A stretch of DNA of 64,000 nt from Nonomuraea sp. MG754425. GTDB taxonomy: Bacteria; Actinomycetota; Actinomycetes; Streptosporangiales; Streptosporangiaceae. Position numbers and translations under genes: made by a program. The stretch lies in NCBI RefSeq assembly GCF_021699195.1, contig NZ_SSXE01000007.1, positions 1 to 64,000 on the forward strand. The letters run 5' to 3'. The notes beneath the pieces were generated by a model. The model did no database searches, was not told the origin of the DNA, and saw nothing but the letters and a program-made list of their open reading frames with translations. Shown here piece by piece: positions 35,830 to 44,577 of the stretch (position 1 is the stretch's first letter; the number at the start of each line of letters is the position of its first letter).

Positions 35830-37183
35830 ACCGTCCGCTCGTGTGGCGGGCGTCGCGTCCGATGACGGCGGCGCTCGCCGCCACGACGGCCCCGGCCAGC
35901 AGCACGGCGAGCGCCACCGCGACCGCGTACGAGTCCGGCGTCCCCTTCGCCCACCCCTCGAACGGCAGGCGGATGCCTGCGTAGACGAGCGGCGCGGCCA
36001 GCAGCCCGGTCACCGCCGGGACCGGCCGCGCCCGTCCCGCGAACGCCAGCACCAGGCACACCACGGCGCCCGTCAGGCCCGCGAGCAGGCCGAGGAGAAG
36101 ATAGGGCCCCTTCTGGGAGAACGCCAGGTCGAGCATGGAACCGCTGCTGACCGGCAGCAGCAGGCCCAGGGCGGCGGCGCTCGCGCAGCCGGTGTAGAGG
36201 CCGGTGTGGCGCCGCAGCCCCGCTCCCGCCCCGCCGAAGGCCATGCAGGCCGCCAGGAAGAGGGCCACGCCGCGTTCCGAGCTCAGGTCCGCCTCGGCCG
36301 CTTCGGTTCCCGGCCAGCCCACGCGCCGCCACGTGCCCGACGGGTCGCGCACCGCGATGCCGTCCACGCCGTTGGCCACGACGACGACGTGCCCGCCCGG
36401 GCGCGGCTGCACGGCCAGCGACAGGGAACGCAGCCCGGACCGGCTCCCGTGCTGCCTGGCCAGGCGCTCAAGATCGTTCTCGGAGGGGGTCCACGCCGTC
36501 TGCCACGAACGGCCGCCGTCGTCCGACTGCCGCACGCCCAGGCGGTCGCCCAGCACCTGGTAGCACCGCGTGGCCTGGCCGGGGACGCACTGGGCGCTCT
36601 GCCCTCGTCCCGGCTGTTCGCGCGGGCTCTCCGTCCAGGATCGGCCGCCGTCCTCGGAGATCAGCTCTCTCATGTCGGTCGTGTGGACGTGGATGCGGCC
36701 GGCCGCGTCCAGTTCGACGGCGTCGGCGGAGGAGGGCGGGGGCGCGGCGGCCGTGGCGGTGACGGCGAGCAGGGCCAGCGGCATGGTGACGACGATCCGC
36801 CACCGGGCCGAGGAGGGGCGGTGCAGGGTGCTCCGGCGCACCCACCAGGCCAGGACGAGCGCGGGCAGCGCCAGCAGGTCCGTGGGATCGACCAGGACGC
36901 GCGACGGGCCCCCGACCAGTGTCCAGGCATGGGAGGCGAGCTCCGCGCCCGTCTCCGTCGTTTTCACGACCGTGAAGAGCGCACCGGTGAGCACGGTCGC
37001 CGCCAGGTCGGCCCGCCGCAGGAACAGCAGGGCCACGAGCGCGGGGGCGACCACGAGGCCGGCGACGTCGCTGAGCTTGCCCGTGACGAAGCCGGGCCAG
37101 GACTGCTTGAGCAGGTGGTCGTTGACCAGGAGCACCACGACCCCGGCGATGGTCACGGGGTGACACAGCCACGCGTACCTCAT
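35813..37183 (-). CDS. Membrane protein with Asp-box (BNR-like) repeats
   Basis: 456 residues from ATG 37183 ([10 protein letters not shown]). About five N-terminal membrane segments (5-180), then an extracytoplasmic region with two Asp-box motifs of the SxDxGxxW form (SEDGGRSW and SDDGGRSW) as in sialidase-like beta-propellers, then five more membrane segments (about 290-430). I do not recognise a named family. Its tail overlaps serS by 17 bases. The start lies near the hairpin-rich gap upstream of csp. Confidence 0.72.
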   Translation of the reverse strand: MRYAWLCHPVTIAGVVVLLVNDHLLKQSWPGFVTGKLSDVAGLVVAPALVALLFLRRADLAATVLTGALFTVVKTTETGAELASHAWTLVGGPSRVLVDPTDLLALPALVLAWWVRRSTLHRPSSARWRIVVTMPLALLAVTATAAAPPPSSADAVELDAAGRIHVHTTDMRELISEDGGRSWTESPREQPGRGQSAQCVPGQATRCYQVLGDRLGVRQSDDGGRSWQTAWTPSENDLERLARQHGSRSGLRSLSLAVQPRPGGHVVVVANGVDGIAVRDPSGTWRRVGWPGTEAAEADLSSERGVALFLAACMAFGGAGAGLRRHTGLYTGCASAAALGLLLPVSSGSMLDLAFSQKGPYLLLGLLAGLTGAVVCLVLAFAGRARPVPAVTGLLAAPLVYAGIRLPFEGWAKGTPDSYAVAVALAVLLAGAVVAASAAVIGRDARHTSGRSTSAG

Positions 37184-37327
37184 ATCCAGGTCGATGGATC
37201 CGCGCGCTGGGTGGTTCGGGCGTTTTGTGAGTCGAGTCACACCCGTGATCAGATCGAAACCGGGTTCGTGGCCTCGCCCACCTTCCGGACGGGCCGGAGG
37301 TCGAATATCGGTCACGGCGGGCCGGGC

Positions 37328-37358
37328 ACTCCTCGCGAGGGCTCGCCTCGCGAGGAGT
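37328..37358. other. 13-bp perfect hairpin in the csp/membrane-gene gap
   Basis: Arms ACTCCTCGCGAGG and CCTCGCGAGGAGT flank a 5-base loop GCTCG. It lacks a T run on either side, so it may be an insulator, binding site or weak terminator; it lies between the csp terminator and the start region of the membrane gene. Confidence 0.55.
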
Positions 37359-37386
37359 GGTCGTGCGTCAGCCCCGCAACAGCAAA

Positions 37387-37419
37387 AGACCGGAGCCCGC
37401 TGGAAGCGAACCCCGGTCT
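37387..37419 (-). terminator. Terminator of the cold-shock gene
   Basis: On the minus strand the outer arms AGACCGG / CCGGTCT, with further inner pairing around the loop, are followed by TTTTGC. It lies 17 bases beyond the csp stop. Confidence 0.8.
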
Positions 37420-37435
37420 ATCTAGCTGCTACAGG

Positions 37436-37639
37436 TCAGAGGGCTCGGACCTGAGAGGCCTGCGGCCCCTTCTGGCCCTGCGTGATCTCGAACTCGACCC
37501 GCTGGCCGTCTTCAAGGCTGCGGTAGCCGTTGCCGACGATCTCGGAGAAGTGCACGAACACGTCCGGCGCACCGCCGTCCGGGGCGATGAAGCCGAAGCC
37601 CTTCTCGGCGTTGAACCACTTGACGGTTCCCTGAGCCAT
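37436..37639 (-). CDS. Cold-shock protein
   Basis: 67-residue cold-shock domain with RNA-binding motifs KGFGFI and VFVHF (RNP-1 and RNP-2 positions), starting [14 protein letters not shown]. It binds single-stranded nucleic acid. The leader has GGGAGAG before the ATG and a 9-bp hairpin at 37669-37691; a clear terminator follows. Confidence 0.96.
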   Translation of the reverse strand: MAQGTVKWFNAEKGFGFIAPDGGAPDVFVHFSEIVGNGYRSLEDGQRVEFEITQGQKGPQASQVRAL

Positions 37640-37668
37640 AAAAGCTCTCCCTCAGGATGTGAATCTAT

Positions 37669-37691
37669 GGGACCCACACCTCGTGGGTCCC
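37669..37691 (-). other. Leader hairpin of the cold-shock gene
   Basis: Arms GGGACCCAC and GTGGGTCCC with loop ACCTC, located about 30 bases upstream of the csp start codon in its leader. It could be a thermosensitive or stability element. Confidence 0.55.
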
Positions 37692-37862
37692 GGTGTGTCG
37701 TACAGCAAGCACCCGGGGTGGCTCAGACAAAGTCATGCTGGTTTTCACTACGGGATCAGCTAATACAACGCCATCACATCTAACACCATTCTGGAGCGTT
37801 GGTGTTCCCGTCCTCAGGAAGATTTCTGTCAGGCGGCATCACCGGGCAAACTGGAACCTGTT

Positions 37863-38660
37863 ATGCAGAGTCATCCCGCACCGCGTCTAGTGGCCACCGA
37901 CCTCGACGGTACCGCGTTGCGCACGGACGGAACCGTGTCTCCCCGCACGGTCTCCGCCTTCGGAAAAGTCGAGGAATCGGGGGCTGTCCTGGCGTTCGTG
38001 ACCGGGCGTCCGCCCCGGTGGATGGGCGGGGTGGCGAGTGCCGTACGTCACCGTGGCCTGGCGATCTGTGCGAACGGAGCCCTGATCTACGATCTCCATA
38101 CCGAACGGATAGTGGAATCTCACCTCATCACCGTGGACGTACTCCAGGAAGTCGTGGCTCAGCTAAGAGCGAACGTGTCCGAACTCGTATTTTCGGTCGA
38201 GTATGAAGCCGGTTTTGCGCATGAGTCCGATTTCCTGCTGGGCGGCTTGGACCGGCACCAAGGGACGGTCAGGGTCGACTCCGTGACCGCCCGGCCGTGC
38301 GCCAAGCTCCTGGCGCTGCACCCGGCCATGGGGGCGGACGAGTTGCAGGCCGTCGTGGACGAACTGGTGGGGCATCTGGTGACGGCGACCCACTCCAGCA
38401 GGCGGGGTCTGATCGAGATGAGCGCGCGGGGGGTGACCAAGGCGACGGCGCTCGCGGCGCTCGCGGCGCGGCACGAGATCAAGCCGGCACAGGCTGTCGC
38501 GTTCGGTGACATGCCGAACGACCTGCCCATGCTGAGCTGGGCAGGCACGTCGTACGCGGTCGCCAACGCGCACCCCGACGTGCTGGCGGCGGTCGATCAC
38601 GTGACCGCGGCCAACGACGAGGACGGCGTCGCGCGCGTGATCGAGGAACTGTTCGGGTAG
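37863..38660 (+). CDS. HAD-superfamily Cof-type hydrolase
   Basis: 265 residues of the HAD-IIB (Cof) type: DLDGTALRTDG motif I (Asp13, Asp15), VTGRPPRW motif II, and the C-terminal GDMPNDLPML motif IV. Acts on small phosphorylated metabolites; substrate unknown. Start ATG 37863. Confidence 0.9.
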   Translation: MQSHPAPRLVATDLDGTALRTDGTVSPRTVSAFGKVEESGAVLAFVTGRPPRWMGGVASAVRHRGLAICANGALIYDLHTERIVESHLITVDVLQEVVAQLRANVSELVFSVEYEAGFAHESDFLLGGLDRHQGTVRVDSVTARPCAKLLALHPAMGADELQAVVDELVGHLVTATHSSRRGLIEMSARGVTKATALAALAARHEIKPAQAVAFGDMPNDLPMLSWAGTSYAVANAHPDVLAAVDHVTAANDEDGVARVIEELFG

Positions 38661-38767
38661 CCCGCGCCCGGCACCGCACCGGGTGAGGCGCTCGGCGGCG
38701 TCGGGTGGCCGGCACCGGTCCGGGGGCAGGATCGGACCGCCGTGGGGCCTGCTACGGCGGAGGCCCG

Positions 38768-39280
38768 CTACAGGTAGGGGCCCGACCCGCCGTGGGGGCG
38801 CTGGGTCTCGTCGCCCGGAACGCCGGGCAGCGCCCTGCGCATCTGCTCAAGCTGGGCACGGGCGGCCATCTGCTGGGCGAACAGCGTGGTCTGGATGCCG
38901 TGGAACAACCCCTCGAGCCAGCCGACGAGCTGGGCGTGCGCGATACGCAGCTCCGCCTCGCTCGGCGGGGTGCCGTTGTCGTCGGTGAACGGGAGCGAGA
39001 GCCGCTCCAGCTCGTCGACCAGTTCCGGCGCCAGCCCGTCCTCGAGCTCCTTGATGGAGGACTCGTGAATCTCCTTCAGCCGCTTGCGGCTGGCCTCGTC
39101 GAGGGGGGCCGCCCTGACCTCCTCGAGGAGCTGGCGGATCATGCTGCCGATGCGCATCACCTTGGCGGGCTGCTCGACCAGGTTGGTGACCGATCGGTCG
39201 TCTTCGCCGTTGTCGCCCTGCCCCTGGAAGTCGGGGCCCACCACCACGATGTGGGGGGTGTTGTTGTCCTCAGCATTCAT
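38768..39280 (-). CDS. bpa: Bacterial proteasome activator Bpa
   Basis: 170 residues, DUF2587 family: acidic N-terminal tail (MNAEDNNTPHIVVVGPDFQG), four-helix core with RIGSMIRQLLEEVRAAPLDE and FHGIQTTLFAQQMAARAQL, and a C-terminal GPYL. In mycobacteria Bpa forms a ring that opens the 20S proteasome using a GQYL terminus; here the second residue of that motif is Pro rather than Gln. It starts 5 bases after the stop of the quinone oxidoreductase, whose last codons also offer an in-frame GTG (39289). Confidence 0.92.
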   Translation of the reverse strand: MNAEDNNTPHIVVVGPDFQGQGDNGEDDRSVTNLVEQPAKVMRIGSMIRQLLEEVRAAPLDEASRKRLKEIHESSIKELEDGLAPELVDELERLSLPFTDDNGTPPSEAELRIAHAQLVGWLEGLFHGIQTTLFAQQMAARAQLEQMRRALPGVPGDETQRPHGGSGPYL

Positions 39281-39285
39281 AACAC

Positions 39286-40242
39286 TCACCGTACTAGCAG
39301 GATCTTGCCGACGTGCTCTCCCGAATCCAACATACGGTGAGCTTCGGCCGCCTCGGACATCGGAACCTCGGCGTGCACGACGGGACGCACCGCGCCCGCT
39401 CCGACCAGGGGCCAGACATTGTCGACGACGCTCCGCACGATGACGCCCTTCTCGTCCACGGGACGGGCGCGCAATGTGGTCGCGTGCACGGACAGGCGCT
39501 TGGCGAGCATGGCGCCCAGGTCGATCTCGCCCTTGCGCCCGCCCTGGAGCCCGATGATCACCAGCCGCCCGCCGGTGCGCAGCGCCCGCACGTTGCCCGC
39601 CAGGTACTTCGCGCCCATGATGTCGAGGATGACGTCGGCCTGGACCTTGTCCGCGAAGTCCTCCTCGCGGTAGTTGATCACCTCGTCGGCGCCCAGCTCC
39701 CTGACGCGCTCGCCCTTGGCGGCCGAGCCGACGGTGGCGACGACGTACGAGCCGAGCGCCTTGGCGAGCTGCACCGCGAACGTGCCGATCCCGCTGGCCC
39801 CGCCGTGCACGAGCAGCGTCTCGCCCCGGCGCAGCCGGCCCACCATGAAGACGTTGGACCAGACCGTGCACGCCACCTCGGGCAGCCCGGCCGCCTCACG
39901 CAGCGACACCCTGCCGGGCACGGGCATGACCTGCTGCCAGGGCACGGCTACGCGCTCGGCGTAACCGCCGCCGCCGAGCAGCGCGCAGACCTCGTCGCCC
40001 GGCTTGAACTGCTCGACGTCCGGGCCGACCTCGGCCACCACCCCGGAGACCTCCAGCCCCGGGTACGGCGGCGAACCGGGCGGCGGGTCGTAGAACCCCT
40101 GCCGCTGCAGGACGTCGGCGCGGTTCACCGCCGAGGCGACCACGTCGATCAGGACGTCCCCCCGCTCGACGGGTGGGTCCGGCGCCTCGCGCCACTCCAG
40201 CACCTCTGGTCCGCCCGGCCTGGTGATCTCAATGGCTCGCAT
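39286..40242 (-). CDS. NAD(P)H quinone oxidoreductase (zinc-free MDR family)
   Basis: 318 residues from ATG 40242. GroES-like N-terminus (DVLIDVVASAVNRADVLQRQGFYDPPP) and Rossmann domain with HGGASGIGTFAVQLAKALG. No structural-zinc cysteines are visible, as in quinone oxidoreductases such as TP53I3/QorA-like enzymes. It lies directly upstream of bpa and is probably co-transcribed. Confidence 0.92.
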   Translation of the reverse strand: MRAIEITRPGGPEVLEWREAPDPPVERGDVLIDVVASAVNRADVLQRQGFYDPPPGSPPYPGLEVSGVVAEVGPDVEQFKPGDEVCALLGGGGYAERVAVPWQQVMPVPGRVSLREAAGLPEVACTVWSNVFMVGRLRRGETLLVHGGASGIGTFAVQLAKALGSYVVATVGSAAKGERVRELGADEVINYREEDFADKVQADVILDIMGAKYLAGNVRALRTGGRLVIIGLQGGRKGEIDLGAMLAKRLSVHATTLRARPVDEKGVIVRSVVDNVWPLVGAGAVRPVVHAEVPMSEAAEAHRMLDSGEHVGKILLVR

Positions 40243-40356
40243 GCGAACCACGGTAGCCGGGCAAAGAAGTTGTGGGTTGCCGGGCTGCGCGGTAACCGAT
40301 GGCGTTAATCTGCAATGTATTTGCTGCCCCTTTAGACCCACCCGAGGGGGAACACG

Positions 40357-42633
40357 GTGGCAAGACACGATCGAGAAGAATCTCTCGAGGAGCAGCTCGC
40401 CTGGCTGGACGCGATCAAGGAGACGGAGGAGGCTCCTGTCCCTGTGAGCGCCTCGGCCGCGTCCGCCGACGAGCCGGTCGCTTCGCCGTACCCCAAGGAC
40501 CCGTGGCGGCTGGTGCCCCAGCAGCACGAGACCTCGACGCCGCCGTTGTTCCGCGCGGCCGTCGACTCCGTGTACGGCGCGGCGGCGGCCGGAGAGGTCC
40601 CGGAGCGGGAGAGCGAGGCCGGCGAGTGGCTCGGTACGGCGGTCAAGGAGGAGCTCACGACCCCGGCGCGGAGCGTGGAGGACGCCTTCCACGCCCCGCT
40701 GAAGCCGCTGCCGCGTCCTGACGACACCGACGCGTACGCGCTGCCGCTCACGCCGCCCGCCCCGCCGGAGAAGGCCGCGGAGCGCACGTGGCCGCCGGCG
40801 GGCGAGGAGACGGCGTGGGTGACGCCGCCCGGCTGGCCGCGGCCGGCGGAGGAGTCGCGTGCTGAGGCCGTCGAGGCCCCCGCCGAGGTTCCCGCGCCTG
40901 CCGGTGAGCCCGAGCGTCGTGGTGCGGAGGAGCCCGCCCCGGCGGCGGAGAAGTCCGCGTGGGCGGACACCCAGCCGGGCGCCGAACTGGGCGCTGAGCG
41001 GTCAGGTGCCGAGCGGCCGGATGCCGAAGAGCCGGGCGGCGAGCCGTCGGGCGCTGAACGTGCCGAACGTGCTGAGCAGGCGGGCGCTGAGCGGCCGGGC
41101 GGCGAGCCGGCGGCCTGGGAGGAGCGGGCGGAGACCGTCACGGAGGAGCCCGGGTCCGGGCCCGCCGCGGCCGGGTCGGCCGAGACGATGTCCCGCACCG
41201 ACGCGCCGCAGTGGGCCGAGTCGTCGGAGACGATGCCGAGGAGCGAGCGCCCGCAGTGGAGCGAGCCCGAGGAGCACGCCCAGGAGTTCCGCCTGACCTG
41301 GTCGGAGGAGCAGCCGGACCGTTCCCGCTGGAGCGGTCGATCGGCGGACGTCGCCGACCTGCCGGACCGTTCCGAGGAGGCGGAGGAGCGCTCGCAGTGG
41401 TCGTCGGAGCGGCTGCAGTGGAGCGAGCAGCCTCAGGAGCGTCTTCAGTGGGCCGAACAGCCCGCGGAACGTGAGCAGCCTCCCGAGGAACGCTCCCAGC
41501 GGGCCGAGCAGTCTTCCGAGCGCACCCACCAGCCGGAGCACGCCCGGCACGCGCAGGAGGCCGAGCAGCGTCCGTCGTGGGACGAGCAGCACGAGTGGCG
41601 TCCCGCCGAGCGCGAGATCCCGCCGGCCACGCAGCCGCGCCGCCGCCCGGCCCCGAACCACGTCTTCACCTCGCCGCCCAGGCCCCCGGTCACCGGACGC
41701 CCGACCGCCGACAGCCTCGACCCCGAGTCGCTGCTGCGCGGACGGCGTAACGCCCCCTCCAAGGGCTGGCGTCGCATGGTGTACAAGGCGTCCGGCGGCT
41801 GGATCAAGCCGGGCGAGTCGCCGGAGGTGCGCCGCCGCCGCGAGCTCGTCACCAGGGCGCGCACCCCGGTCACGGCCGGGCACCACCGCGTGGCCGTGCT
41901 GAGTCTCAAGGGCGGCGTGGGCAAGACCACGACCACGGTCGGCCTCGGCGCGACGCTGGCCCAGATGCGCGGCGACCGCGTCATCGCCGTCGACGCCAAC
42001 CCCGACCGGGGCACCCTGTCCGACAAGCTCGTCCTGGAGACCTCGGCCACCGTGCGCGACCTGCTCAACGAGCGTGACCAGGTCAAGCGGTACGTCGACA
42101 TCAGGGCGTTCACCTCGCAGGCGCCGTCGCGGCTGGAGGTGCTGGCCTCCGACCGCGACCCCGCGGTCTCCGAGGCGTTCAGCGGCGCCGACTACCAGGA
42201 AGTCTCCCAGGTGCTGGAGAACTTCTACTCGATCTGCATCACCGACTGCGGCACCGGCCTGCTGCACTCGGCCATGGGCGGGGTGCTCGGGCTGGCCGAC
42301 CAGATCGTGCTGGTCAGCTCCCCGTCGGTGGACGGCGCGCGGGCGGCGTCCGCGACGCTCGACTGGCTGGAGGCGCACCACTACGCCGACCTGGTGAAGA
42401 ACGCGACCGTGGTGCTGTGCAGCGTGCGGCCCAGGTCGAAGTCGGCGGTGGACATCAAGAAGCTGGAGGCCCATTTCGCCGCCCGCTGCCGCGCGGTGGT
42501 CAGGGTGCCGTACGACCCGCACCTGGAAGAGGGCGCGGAGATCGACCTCGACCGGCTCCAGGAGCCGACCAGGGACGCGTACCTGCAGCTCGCCGCGTTC
42601 GTGGGCGACGCCTTCGCGGGCACCCGGGGATGA
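40357..42633 (+). CDS. MinD/ParA-family ATPase with long disordered N-terminus
   Basis: 758 residues. Residues 1 to about 430 are Glu/Pro/Ala-rich and disordered, with repeated acidic-aromatic units (QWSE, RLQWSEQ, RPQWSEP) in 265-410; a basic stretch follows, then a MinD/ParA domain at about 505-755 with deviant Walker A KGGVGKTTTT and DANPDRGTLSD. Domain order resembles the ESX/type VII-linked ParA-like proteins and large ParA-like proteins of actinomycetes. It is likely a positioning or secretion-associated ATPase. No ESX gene is in the window. GTG start at 40357. Confidence 0.82.
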   Translation: MARHDREESLEEQLAWLDAIKETEEAPVPVSASAASADEPVASPYPKDPWRLVPQQHETSTPPLFRAAVDSVYGAAAAGEVPERESEAGEWLGTAVKEELTTPARSVEDAFHAPLKPLPRPDDTDAYALPLTPPAPPEKAAERTWPPAGEETAWVTPPGWPRPAEESRAEAVEAPAEVPAPAGEPERRGAEEPAPAAEKSAWADTQPGAELGAERSGAERPDAEEPGGEPSGAERAERAEQAGAERPGGEPAAWEERAETVTEEPGSGPAAAGSAETMSRTDAPQWAESSETMPRSERPQWSEPEEHAQEFRLTWSEEQPDRSRWSGRSADVADLPDRSEEAEERSQWSSERLQWSEQPQERLQWAEQPAEREQPPEERSQRAEQSSERTHQPEHARHAQEAEQRPSWDEQHEWRPAEREIPPATQPRRRPAPNHVFTSPPRPPVTGRPTADSLDPESLLRGRRNAPSKGWRRMVYKASGGWIKPGESPEVRRRRELVTRARTPVTAGHHRVAVLSLKGGVGKTTTTVGLGATLAQMRGDRVIAVDANPDRGTLSDKLVLETSATVRDLLNERDQVKRYVDIRAFTSQAPSRLEVLASDRDPAVSEAFSGADYQEVSQVLENFYSICITDCGTGLLHSAMGGVLGLADQIVLVSSPSVDGARAASATLDWLEAHHYADLVKNATVVLCSVRPRSKSAVDIKKLEAHFAARCRAVVRVPYDPHLEEGAEIDLDRLQEPTRDAYLQLAAFVGDAFAGTRG

Positions 42634-42685
42634 GCCGGACGCCGGCGGCGCGGCACGCGTGCGCCGCCGGCGGAGCCGTCGGCGG

Positions 42686-43135
42686 CTAGGCGGGCACTTC
42701 GGCGACCAGCCTGGAGCTCCAGGGGCACCACGTGTAGCCGGGCAGGAAGGCCCCGCCCGCCTTGTCCAGGTGATCCTCGACGTAGGGGATCGTGGCGTCG
42801 CACACCTCCATGGCCGCGTCGAAGAAGCCGACGGTGTCGCTGCGGTAGTGGTAGTTCCAGCGCGGGTTGTACGGGGCCGGCCGTGGCGTGATCTTGCCGA
42901 TGACGTGGGGCCGATCGCGCGTCGCGCCGCTGATCAGGGCGCGGGCGTGCCGGATCTTGCCGGGTTCGGTGAGCTGGACGACGAACCGTTCTCCCGTGCC
43001 GTCGGTCATCACGAAGTACGCGGCCGGAGCGGTCTGCCGCGCCGGGACGGCCGCCGCAGCGGGGGCGGCCCCGGTCAGCAGGGCGAGCGTGGTGGCGGCG
43101 AGCGCGGTGCCGATCCCGCGGGAGAAGCCTGGCAT
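42686..43135 (-). CDS. BP74-related secreted protein
   Basis: 149 residues from ATG 43135: signal peptide about 1-32 (ALAATTLALLTGAAPAAAA), then a small domain with YFVMTDG, KIRHARALI, YHYRSDTVGFFD, EVCDATIPYVEDHLD and GYTWCPWSSRLV. This matches the domain called BP74-like in bacteria, named for a Dictyostelium protein; its role in bacteria is unknown. Two cysteines (EVCDA and WCPWS) could form a disulphide. The longer frame from 43192 lacks a binding site. Confidence 0.75.
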   Translation of the reverse strand: MPGFSRGIGTALAATTLALLTGAAPAAAAVPARQTAPAAYFVMTDGTGERFVVQLTEPGKIRHARALISGATRDRPHVIGKITPRPAPYNPRWNYHYRSDTVGFFDAAMEVCDATIPYVEDHLDKAGGAFLPGYTWCPWSSRLVAEVPA

Positions 43136-43272
43136 GAACACCTCCGGTACGCGGGCCGAGAACTCGGCCCGTCCGACACGGAGAGTAGCCATAACGTCAC
43201 AGAAAGTGTGCTGGCCGCGCCGTCATATCGTGCTGACCCGCGAAAGCCCTCTTCAGAGGGGCTGAAGACCGG

Positions 43273-43359
43273 CGGAGGGTGTGGGATTCGAACCCACGAG
43301 GCCATCGCTGACCTGGCCGCTTTCAAGGCGGCTGCACTCGTCCACTATGCGAACCCTCC
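43273..43359 (-). tRNA. tRNA-Ser (anticodon TGA)
   Basis: On the minus strand, acceptor GGAGGGT pairs with ACCCTCC; anticodon loop CTTGAAA on stem CCGC/GCGG; long class II variable arm and GGTTCGAATCC T-loop. Discriminator G at 43273. Confidence 0.94.
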
Positions 43360-43383
43360 CGTGCGGGAACCACGATAGCGGCT

Positions 43384-43737
43384 GTGATGACAGGGGTGTA
43401 CGTTCAGGAGGTGGCGGATCTCAGCGTCGAGGTGCAGCGCGGCGGCGACGACGCGATCGTGCGTCTCACCGGTGATCTCGACAAGCTCACGGCGCCACTG
43501 CTCAGGCAGGTTCTGTCGCAGCTCTTCGCCGAAGGCCGGGTGGAGGTCGTGATCGACGCCGGCAAGCTCGACTTCTGCGACTCCAGTGGCCTGTGGGTGC
43601 TGGTGGAGCACCAGCACCGGGTCTCCGCGCACGCCGGGAGCCTGGGTCTCGTGGGGGTGCACGGCGTGTTACGGCGGGTGCTCGACGTGACCGGCCTCAA
43701 GGCGGCCTTCGACCGGGTGGCGTTAGCCGAGCTGTGA
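43384..43737 (+). CDS. STAS-domain anti-sigma factor antagonist
   Basis: 117 residues, single STAS domain with LTGDLDKLTAPLL and the phosphoacceptor region LDFCDSSGLWVL. The second STAS protein in the window; it might pair with the RsbW-like ATPase at 23817, or with kinases elsewhere. Start at the ATG pair 43384-43389; a GTG after AGGAGG further on is in frame. Its end overlaps the convergent Nudix gene by 15 bases. Confidence 0.88.
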   Translation: MMTGVYVQEVADLSVEVQRGGDDAIVRLTGDLDKLTAPLLRQVLSQLFAEGRVEVVIDAGKLDFCDSSGLWVLVEHQHRVSAHAGSLGLVGVHGVLRRVLDVTGLKAAFDRVALAEL

Positions 43738-44565
43738 CAGCAGCCACTTGGGGCCGACGCTCTCGGCGCCCAGTTCGCCGACCCGGTCCCGCAGCGCCCG
43801 GTCGGCGGTGACCACGACCACCCGCTCCCACGGCTTGGCCTCGCGTACGACGTCGACGATCGCGTCGTCGCCGTTGCCCGTGGCCGCCACCACCTGGATC
43901 CCCGGCACGGCCGGCGCGCCGCGTGCGGCGCCCTCCACGACCGCCACCATCCGCGGGTACCACTGCGCCAGCACGGGGTGCTCCAGCCGCAGCTTCGAGA
44001 CGTCCAGCAGCAGCCGGGTCGCCGCGCCCAGCCGGTCGTTCCACCAGCCGCGCTCGGCCCGCGCGCCGACGATGTTGGCCACGTCGAGCACGATCGTCTC
44101 CGGCCTGATCGTGCCCCGGATCTCGTTCCACGTCGCGGCGAAGCCGGGGTGCAGCGAGCGCTCGGTGACCTCGGGCAGCGCCAGCCAGCGCAGTTCGGTG
44201 CTCTCGCCGTTGGCCGGGGCCGCGGCCAGCCGTTCTGCCGACGCGGCGATCACCGTCTCGAACGCCCACCCGCCGTGGTCGTCGAGGTAGACGCCCTGCA
44301 CGCGCAGCCCGTCGCCGGCCAGCGCCGCCTCCTCGTGGGCCTCGCGCAGGGCGCTCGTGACCGCGTCCTCGTGGCTGTCGCGGGCGCCGCCGGGCAGCCC
44401 CCAGGTGCCGCCGTGGTGGCTCCACCAGGAGCGCTTCTGCATGAGCACGTACGGGACCCCGGCGTCGTCGTGGTGGACGACGAGGAGGCCCGAGGCGCCG
44501 TGCACCCCCCAGTGCCGGTGGCCTTGGGCGCACTCGGCCCAGCCGTCGCCGTCCTTAGCCGCCAT
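43723..44565 (-). CDS. Nudix hydrolase fused to PIN/NYN-like domain
   Basis: 280 residues. Residues about 20-150: Nudix domain (GLLVVHHDDAG... VLMQKR; Nudix box GGARDSHEDAVTSALREAHEEAAL). Residues about 155-278: a second region with DVANIVGARAERGWWNDRLG, LEHPVLAQWYPRMV, ATGNGDDAIVDVV and VTADRALRDRVGELGAESVG, whose spaced Asp residues and TADRALR suggest a YacP/NYN-type nuclease fold. The C-terminal assignment is by pattern only. It lies 12 bases after the M15 peptidase stop and may be co-transcribed with it. Confidence 0.75.
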   Translation of the reverse strand: MAAKDGDGWAECAQGHRHWGVHGASGLLVVHHDDAGVPYVLMQKRSWWSHHGGTWGLPGGARDSHEDAVTSALREAHEEAALAGDGLRVQGVYLDDHGGWAFETVIAASAERLAAAPANGESTELRWLALPEVTERSLHPGFAATWNEIRGTIRPETIVLDVANIVGARAERGWWNDRLGAATRLLLDVSKLRLEHPVLAQWYPRMVAVVEGAARGAPAVPGIQVVAATGNGDDAIVDVVREAKPWERVVVVTADRALRDRVGELGAESVGPKWLLSQLG

Positions 44566-44577
44566 GGGGCAATTCTC

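Noticed and set aside
43281..43475. 64-codon plus ORF, and a minus ORF at 43075-43326
   Set aside because: Both run over the tRNA-Ser gene and read as tRNA-derived sequence (GFEPTRPSL, SWVRIPHPPP).
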